In this document: positions 21,161 to 24,885 of the stretch, one piece after another
Numbering within the stretch: position 1 is the stretch's first letter
Layout of the letters: each line of letters begins with the position of its first letter
From: Chromera velia
Taxonomy: Eukaryota > Sar > Chromeraceae
DNA: 24,885 bases
Direction of reading: 5' to 3'
Assembly: GCA_018398765.1 (NCBI GenBank)
Contig: JAHBMJ010005393.1
Location: 45,945 to 70,829, forward strand
Made by a program: the position numbers and the translations under genes
The notes under the pieces: generated by a model
What the model was told of the DNA's origin: nothing
The model's input: only the letters and a program-made list of their open reading frames with translations
Databases searched by the model: none

Positions 21161-23571
21161 TCTCTCTGTGTGTGTGTGTGTGTGTGGCAGGTCTGGATCT
21201 CTCCATGGTGACTGACGTGATTTTGATGGACCCTGTATGCGACCCTCTTTTTTTCCATCAACTTGTTTCGAGAGCACACAGGTCGGGGAAGGGAAGGCAA
21301 GGGAAGGGACATTTGATTGAGTCCCTTGTTTTGCTCAGCTTTCCTCCCTGTCCATTCCAGATCAAAATCTTCACTGCATGCAGTGAGAGAGAAAGGAGAC
21401 ACCAGGGTCCCCTGTCCATTTCCATAAGGCAGGCAGGCGCCACTCTTGCTTTGCGCAAAGACGAACCCACCCGAGTCAAATCATACCGTTCGGACAAATC
21501 ATCTGCTGGAGACAGTCCCTGTGGTCTTATGGATAGGGGAAAGCAGGCGTCCGTCCATTCGGTCTGCCTGCTCTGTATGCATGTGCATGTGGCGTGAATA
21601 CATGTGGAATACTTTCTTACTTTCTTACAGAAGCATACACGTTCGCTATGCCACATGTGCATGAGCACTCCTCAGTCCTTCTCTGTGTCTGTTCTTGAAC
21701 ATTGCTGCCTTCGTCTTTCCCTCCTCCCCTCTTCTTCTTTCTTTCTGCAGACTGGGCGCCCGAGAGCCCGTGACGGTGTACCAACTGTACATGAGGCAAA
21801 GCATCGAAGAAATTGAAATCGAAGTCAGTCAGTCAGTCAGTCAGTCGGTCGGTCAGTCAGTCGGTCGGTCAGTCGGTCAGTCAGTCAGTCGGTCGGTCGG
21901 TCGGTCAGTCAGTCAGTCAGTCAGTCAGTCAGTCGGTCGGTCAGTCAGTCAGTCAGTCAGTCGGTCGGTCGGTCAGTCAGTCAGTCAGTCAGTCGGTCGG
22001 TCGGTCAGTCGGTCGGTCGGTCGGTCAGTCAGTCAGTCAGTCGGTCGGTCGGTCGGTCAGTCAGTCAGTCAGTCAGTCAGTCAGTCAAATCGACATTCAG
22101 AATTTGTGCCTGCCTGTAGACTTCGGTTTCCACTTTGAAGACTGTGAGCTGATGTGTTCTCCCCGCGCGCGGCCCTTTGCGAGTCTTCTCTCTTGTTTCA
22201 TTGCGTAAGTGTCTCGTCTTTTTATCTGCCTGCTTATATGAAGGTGCTCTTGGCGATCTTTTTTACATGACTCCTCTTCATTGCGTTCAGGAGACGGACA
22301 AAAGCAAGCGCGTCTCCTCTGGAAAGACGGGAAACTCAGACGCCGATGGGAAAGAGCAAGAAAGCCGAAAAGGCGGTTATGGAGGAAAGCAAAATGGAAG
22401 AGAGGATTTCCCCCGCTCCATCTCCGAACAGACTACCAAGACCGAGAACACTGCACTAAACAAGGAAGAGGAAAGATTGTTTGACTTTGCGTTGCAAAAA
22501 GAGAAAAAGAAAGAGACTCAGGGCATCGCAAGAGTCCCTTCGGACAGCCTGAACATCGCTGACATTCCCTGCGTCCGTAGCAAGGGAAGGGGAGGGATCT
22601 CGGGGGGTCCGGCTCACGCATCCGCAGGGCCAACCGGTGGGGGGCCCTCTTCTGCTTCCAGAAGGGGGTCTGCCGGGGCCCGTGTTTCAGGTAGGGGGTC
22701 TGCCGGGGCCCCTCGTTCATCGAGGCCCAACAGGGGTCGTGGGGGCACTGCGGCTGTGAGGGGAAGAGGGCAGAGTGATGGGCTGAGTAACCCTGTTCCT
22801 TCCCTCGGCTCTGGTCTGTCTGAAGCCCCAGCTCCAGATACTGTTCCTTCTGCTTCCTCTTCTGTATTCCCGCCGCCCTCCTCAGGAGAGAACGGTCAAG
22901 CAATGCCAAGAGAGCATGAAGGAGAAGAAGCGGGGGACACTCTAAGCAGAGAGTCAGGAGAGAAAGGGGGGCAGGCAGCAGAGGAGAGTCGAAATTCTTC
23001 AGAAATACTGCAAATTGCAGAATCAAGTTCCAGCCCCCCTGCAGCAGATCCCCCCTCCACCCGCTCCCGTTTGTCCTGTCGTGATTCCCTTGGGGGAGGT
23101 CGACGGCGAGCCCCCCCTCCTCGTCACGGGGAGCTGCCCCCATACCACCTGAGAGACATACAGAAAAGTAGAGAGACGGCAGAGGTTGCAGACGTGCAGA
23201 GAGGCACCAGAAAGCGAGGACCCCCACCTGCTCAGCGTCAGTCTCTATCTTTGCCGATTGGAGAAGCAGAGCAGGGCGGGGCAGAAGACAGAGAAGGTGA
23301 TAAGTCAGCAGAGGCTGGAGAGCCGCCTCAGTCTGCGAAAACATCCAAGAACAGTGGGCAGAAACGAAAAAGAGAGAAGGAGAATCCAACCTCACCTGGA
23401 GAGGAGAAGGAGGCCGAGAGTGAGAGAGCTCAGCGGGAGCTTGAAGAGTATGAAAATAAACGCACGGCAGAAAGAGAGAAGGAAAAAGAGAAGCAGAAAG
23501 AGGATCGCGAGCTTGAGACAGTCAGACACATTCTCTTCAGAGTCCGACCCCTCAGACAAATTGTATCATAG
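11907..23571 (+). CDS. F-box / SNF2 ATPase / RING helicase (Rad5/16-related, plant At3g54460-like)
   Basis: Twelve exons: 11907-13394, 13721-15096 (or 15207), 15521-16118, 16472-16546, 16976-17103, 17410-17733, 18189-19350, 19663-20370, 20692-20776, 21191-21281, 21751-21823 and 22291-23571. All junctions keep phase, giving about 2462 aa. Order: F-box-like segment (464-496); Q-motif PHQLGALRFML (508-523); Walker A DEPGLGKT (679-686); motif Ia LVVVP (about 1038); DEGH (1163-1166); motif III LTGTP (1192-1196); RING finger (1603-1639); lobe 2 from KILIFSRF (about 1718); motif V LGLDLS (about 1981-1986); motif VI QLVSRAHR (2005-2012). SNF2 proteins of this group are nuclear ATP-driven DNA translocases. 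A RING between the lobes is the Rad5/HLTF/SHPRH layout and suggests E3 ubiquitin ligase activity. The F-box could dock SKP1/cullin. Similarity to the plant family is from memory, including ADW-x-DPTHSESLL and ELQP segments. The CW zinc finger I recall in the plant proteins is not seen. Confidence 0.9.
13721..15096 (+). CDS. Helicase exon 2: Q-motif, Walker A and a large acidic insertion
   Basis: It begins after CTGTCTGCAG with the Q-motif region LYPHQLGALRFMLHRE. Walker A DEPGLGKT lies at 14267-14290. About 270 residues of Glu/Ser/Lys-rich sequence follow, with a likely nuclear localisation signal PKRRKTQ. The phase needed by exon 3 (two leftover bases) is met by donors at 15097 (GTCGGT, preceded by G), 15208 (GTCCGT) and weaker later sites. 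I prefer 15097 because its context matches the other donors. Choosing 15208 adds 37 residues. Confidence 0.75.
15521..16118 (+). CDS. Helicase exon 3: motifs Ia and TTF
   Basis: The acceptor is TTTGCTCAG at 15512-15520. It carries ASLVVVPDELVAHW (motif Ia region) and DVVVTTFSRL, the D-x-V-x-TT segment before motif II in Rad5/16-type ATPases. A 25-residue Gln/Ser/Arg-rich insert lies between. The exon ends FLK with donor GTCCGT (16119), phase 0. Confidence 0.85.
16431..16460. repeat. (TC)15 tract before the exon 4 acceptor
   Basis: Fifteen TC dinucleotides lie directly before TTTTGCTGCAG. They serve as the polypyrimidine tract of this 3' splice site. Confidence 0.95.
16472..16546 (+). CDS. 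Helicase exon 4: DEGH (motif II), 75 nt
   Basis: Twenty-five codons starting VHWKRLVIDEGHKMG. DEGH at 16496-16507 is the Walker B box of this SNF2 subgroup. The acceptor follows a (TC)15 tract and TTTTGCTGCAG. The donor is GTCAGG (16547). The spacing from DEGH to the next exon's RWVLTGTP matches what I recall of plant homologues, including the aligned TN pair, which supports this donor over GTAGAA at 16527. Confidence 0.9.
16976..17103 (+). CDS. Helicase exon 5: motif III
   Basis: It begins VLNALSAESRWVLTGTPTRG, with motif III LTGTP, then a helix EKLWPLLEFLRD. The exon ends in phase 2 at AG, with donor GTGGGT (17104). The donor is the first base of two tandem GTGGGTTTGG units. Confidence 0.9.
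17410..17733 (+). CDS. Helicase exon 6: end of ATPase lobe 1
   Basis: The first G completes an Arg codon. The exon encodes the segment joining the lobes (LRSILERICVRTRKADCD, LNFSKMGVKGYN, RNLLLADW). It ends inside the Trp codon: TG before donor GTCAGA (17734), completed by G at 18189. The result, ADWFDPTHSESLL, is close to the plant family at the same point and fixes this unusual donor. Confidence 0.85.
18189..19350 (+). CDS. Helicase exon 7: Ser-rich insert and RING finger
   Basis: After FDPTHSESLL there are about 200 Ser/Thr/Pro/Glu-rich residues. Then comes a C3HC4 RING at 19006-19116 with spacing C-x2-C-x11-C-x-H-x2-C-x2-C-x7-C-x4-C; all eight zinc ligands are present. A conserved tail follows (DPKELIELQPAW, STKLEWLLPHVKRRL). 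The donor is GTGAGT (19351), phase 0. RING fingers of this type recruit E2 enzymes. Confidence 0.9.
19663..20370 (+). CDS. Helicase exon 8: start of lobe 2 and a low-complexity insert
   Basis: It opens GPLPKILIFSRFIETLEVV, the first strand and helix of the helicase C-terminal lobe. About 180 residues of Ala/Gly/Ser-rich insert follow, including Ser and Ala runs from TCC and GCT repeats. It ends VTEFYSPMP at donor GTGCGT (20371), phase 0. YSPM resumes the conserved lobe, so the insert sits in a surface loop. Confidence 0.85.
20692..20776 (+). CDS. Helicase exon 9
   Basis: Twenty-eight codons plus one base (FHLNQFVNNPRAAVLLCDKT). This is the lobe 2 segment just before motif V. The donor GTCGGT at 20777 starts a short GTCGGTCGGTC repeat. 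The leftover G joins GT of exon 10 to make Gly of LGLDLS. Confidence 0.85.
21085..21190. repeat. CT tract, 30 C, CT and TG repeats at a 3' splice site
   Basis: CTCTCC repeats run into 30 consecutive C (21129-21158), then TCTCTCTC, then about ten TG/GT units, then GGCAG at 21186-21190. The whole forms an extreme polypyrimidine plus TG acceptor region for exon 10. Its length is prone to slippage. Confidence 0.95.
21191..21281 (+). CDS. Helicase exon 10: motifs V and VI
   Basis: It encodes LDLSMVTDVILMDPV and QLVSRAH; the arginine finger motif is completed across the next junction. The acceptor GGCAG is preceded by CT repeats, 30 C, and a TG repeat. The donor is GTCGGG (21282), with two leftover bases. 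Confidence 0.9.
21751..21823 (+). CDS. Helicase exon 11: end of motif VI
   Basis: It completes SRAHRLGAREPVTVYQLYM, then QSIEEIEIE, the usual T/S-IEE helix closing SNF2 lobe 2. The exon ends at GAA, and the donor is the first GTCAGT of a 66-unit tetramer array. Phase 0. Confidence 0.9.
21824..22087. repeat. 66-unit GTCA/GTCG tetranucleotide array starting at a 5' splice site
   Basis: 264 nt consist only of GTCA or GTCG, with no other substitution or indel. The first base is the first base of intron 11. GTCA and GTCG units occur in runs of one to seven. No stop codon occurs in any forward frame, which produces spurious Ser/Val/Gln/Arg/Gly frames. Confidence 0.97.
22291..23571 (+). CDS. Helicase exon 12: charged C-terminal tail
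   Basis: It begins ETDKSKRVSSG after CGTTCAG and runs 426 codons to TAG at 23569-23571. The tail is disordered in type: Lys/Glu-rich, an Arg/Gly-rich part with a 10-residue repeat (GRGSAGA), Ser/Pro-rich, then a charged coiled-coil-like end (EREKEKEKQKEDRELE). Another frame stays open to 23707 and looks protein-like at its end, so an unseen small intron changing the C-terminus is possible. Confidence 0.75.
   Translation, partial: ETDKSKRVSSGKTGNSDADGKEQESRKGGYGGKQNGREDFPRSISEQTTKTENTALNKEEERLFDFALQKEKKKETQGIARVPSDSLNIADIPCVRSKGRGGISGGPAHASAGPTGGGPSSASRRGSAGARVSGRGSAGAPRSSRPNRGRGGTAAVRGRGQSDGLSNPVPSLGSGLSEAPAPDTVPSASSSVFPPPSSGENGQAMPREHEGEEAGDTLSRESGEKGGQAAEESRNSSEILQIAESSSSPPAADPPSTRSRLSCRDSLGGGRRRAPPPRHGELPPYHLRDIQKSRETAEVADVQRGTRKRGPPPAQRQSLSLPIGEAEQGGAEDREGDKSAEAGEPPQSAKTSKNSGQKRKREKENPTSPGEEKEAESERAQRELEEYENKRTAEREKEKEKQKEDRELETVRHILFRVRPLRQIVS
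22663..22711 (+). repeat. 30-bp tandem duplication encoding GRGSAGA-type repeats
   Basis: Nineteen identical bases (AGGGGGTCTGCCGGGGCCC) start at 22663 and 22693. The offset is 30 bp, so the helicase tail gains a 10-residue repeat in frame. Confidence 0.85.
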
Positions 23572-24520
23572 ACTGCTGGAGAATTTGGATTGGTTTGATA
23601 TAACTGCGCTTTCAGGGCAGAAAATAAAAAACGTCGCCCGACGTAGCGGCGTAGCGCCGCTCCTTTCAGGAGAAGTATACTATTCCAAACTAGATTCCGA
23701 ACTGTAGACAGAGATGATGTTTGCTCCAAATTATACTAAACTCAGAATTGTGAAATACTCAGGCTATTACTACTACTAGTAGCGATAACCATCATTATAT
23801 ATTGGTAGTAAACGTTGAAATACAGATTTAGTTCTAGATAGATTTAGTTCTAGATTTAGTTATAGAACATATTCATTTTTAAGTATATAGTCTTTAATAG
23901 GTTTTTAAAAAGAAATTCAAAGATGTTTTTGTTAATGTTCATACAAAGTTGCATAATTTATTTTTTTCTAAAAAATGGTCTCATTGTAGAGCTCGTAGCG
24001 AGAAGAAATAAATAAAACAGAATGAAGAGGAAGAATGACAAGCTACAACTTAGCTAGGAAAGAACCTTAAGTCTTAGCTTAAGTCAACTTCAATGCCCCC
24101 CTAGAATTAGATTCATTACTATTTATAATTAAACGGTGATTCGTCCGTGAAATTAACTAGCTAGCTAACTCTTTTACTATAAAATTACTGAAATAACAAA
24201 CATTAACAAACTATATTTCACTAATATTTTACTATCAAATGGAACGAATAGTCAAACCGTGAACTATTTGAACTATGTTTACTATTTTTCTAACCAGTTA
24301 GGAATTAGGATTAGGATTAGAATTTATGTCTGGAGGATTGGCCTCCCGCTTCAATGCCGAATGTCCGACGTTTCTAACTACCTTTACTCTAGATTTTATA
24401 GAAATATTTTATCTAGTTTGCCGACTCATAGATCAAGCTAGAGATGAAAGTGAGAGACGAACCAAAAAAACCTACCGACCTATTCATTAATAGTAGTTAG
24501 AATAGTATAAATACAGACAC
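23572..24520. other. AT-rich 3' flank
   Basis: No gene is supported. It holds two adjacent hairpins (23631-23661), AATAAA-like words (about 23624 and 24007) that could serve polyadenylation, and a small tandem repeat near 23823-23865 built on AGATTTAGTTCTAGAT. Confidence 0.5.
23631..23661. other. Two adjacent short inverted repeats
   Basis: ACGTCG-CC-CGACGT (23631-23644) is followed directly by AGCGGCG-TAG-CGCCGCT (23645-23661), both perfect stems in otherwise AT-rich DNA. They lie 60 nt past the helicase stop codon, possibly in its 3' UTR. Confidence 0.7.
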
Positions 24521-24527
24521 AAACATA

Positions 24528-24562
24528 CACACACACACACACATACATATACATACGCACAC

Positions 24563-24634
<72 letters not shown>

Positions 24635-24694
24635 ACACACACACACCCTAGACTGTAGGCTAGACACACACATACACACACACGCATACACGCG

Positions 24695-24733
<39 letters not shown>

Positions 24734-24793
24734 ACACACACACACCCTAGACTGTAGGCTAGACACACACATACACACACACGCATACACGCG

Positions 24794-24836
<43 letters not shown>

Positions 24837-24885
24837 ACACACACACACCCTAGACTGTAGGCTAGACACACACATACACACACAC
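24528..24885. repeat. CA microsatellite with a ~100-bp minisatellite at the window edge
   Basis: A CA/CATA tract is followed by three copies of a unit carrying CCCTAGACTGTAGGCTAGAC, starting at 24646, 24745 and 24848 (spacing 99 and 103 bp). Each copy then has ACACACACATACAC, a CACGCATACACGCGCATAC block and a CA run of variable length. The array continues past the window edge. Confidence 0.95.

Noticed and set aside
21824-22087. CRISPR-like or satellite centromeric array
   Set aside because: The unit is 4 bp with no spacers. It is a microsatellite, not a repeat-spacer array.
21695-22208. Ser/Val/Gln/Arg repeat protein frames over the GTCR array
   Set aside because: A repeat without stop codons produces open frames automatically. 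Flanking splice signals place the array inside an intron.
24302-24322. GGATTAGGATTAGG, telomere-like
   Set aside because: Only about three imperfect units in internal AT-rich DNA. Too short for a telomere or interstitial telomeric repeat.
24487-24883. Cys/Val repeat protein frames on the - strand at the right edge
   Set aside because: They are translations of the CA microsatellite with no coding features.

Overview
This is a eukaryotic nuclear window. Genes are split by GT-AG introns of about 200 to 1900 nt. Exons are GC-rich with long Ser/Glu/Lys-rich stretches, intergenic DNA is AT-rich, and simple-sequence tracts are frequent. No bacterial operon, ribosome-binding site, tRNA, rRNA or CRISPR array was seen. 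Texture (TGCATGC words, CCGTCTC runs, low-complexity insertions) suggests a free-living protist, perhaps a chromerid-like alveolate. That assignment is low-confidence inference from style only.

Layout, left to right. (1) 27-3064, + strand: a small four-exon gene for an unrecognised 128-aa protein with two predicted membrane helices. Its tiny third exon is partly duplicated 82 bp downstream. (2) 3065-4526: non-coding, with a GA tract fused to 30 Gs and an AT-rich stretch. (3) About 4527-9018, - strand: a decayed non-LTR (LINE-type) retrotransposon with a Ser-rich N-terminus, APE-type endonuclease, reverse transcriptase and a C-terminal zinc-knuckle-like motif. It has four visible lesions and a probable TCA-repeat tail. 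(4) 9019-9559: AT-rich and CA-rich non-coding DNA. (5) 9560-11179, - strand: an intronless 539-aa ORF of unknown function. (6) 11180-11906: a divergent intergenic region, likely carrying both promoters. (7) 11907-23571, + strand: the main gene, reconstructed as 12 exons with every junction in phase, about 2462 aa. It encodes an F-box / SNF2 ATPase / RING protein of the Rad5/16-related group, most like the plant F-box-SNF2-RING helicases (Arabidopsis At3g54460 type). (8) 23572-24885: AT-rich 3' flank ending in a CA-rich minisatellite.

The helicase gene has two unusual properties. Most of its 5' splice sites have C at position +3 (GTCAG/GTCGG/GTCCG). Several donors also sit exactly at the start of a tandem repeat, the extreme case being 66 uninterrupted GTCA/GTCG tetramers (21824-22087) beginning at the last donor. 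No joint pathway links the three host genes. The helicase is the only one whose biochemical role (ATP-dependent DNA translocation coupled to a possible ubiquitin ligase) can be inferred with confidence.
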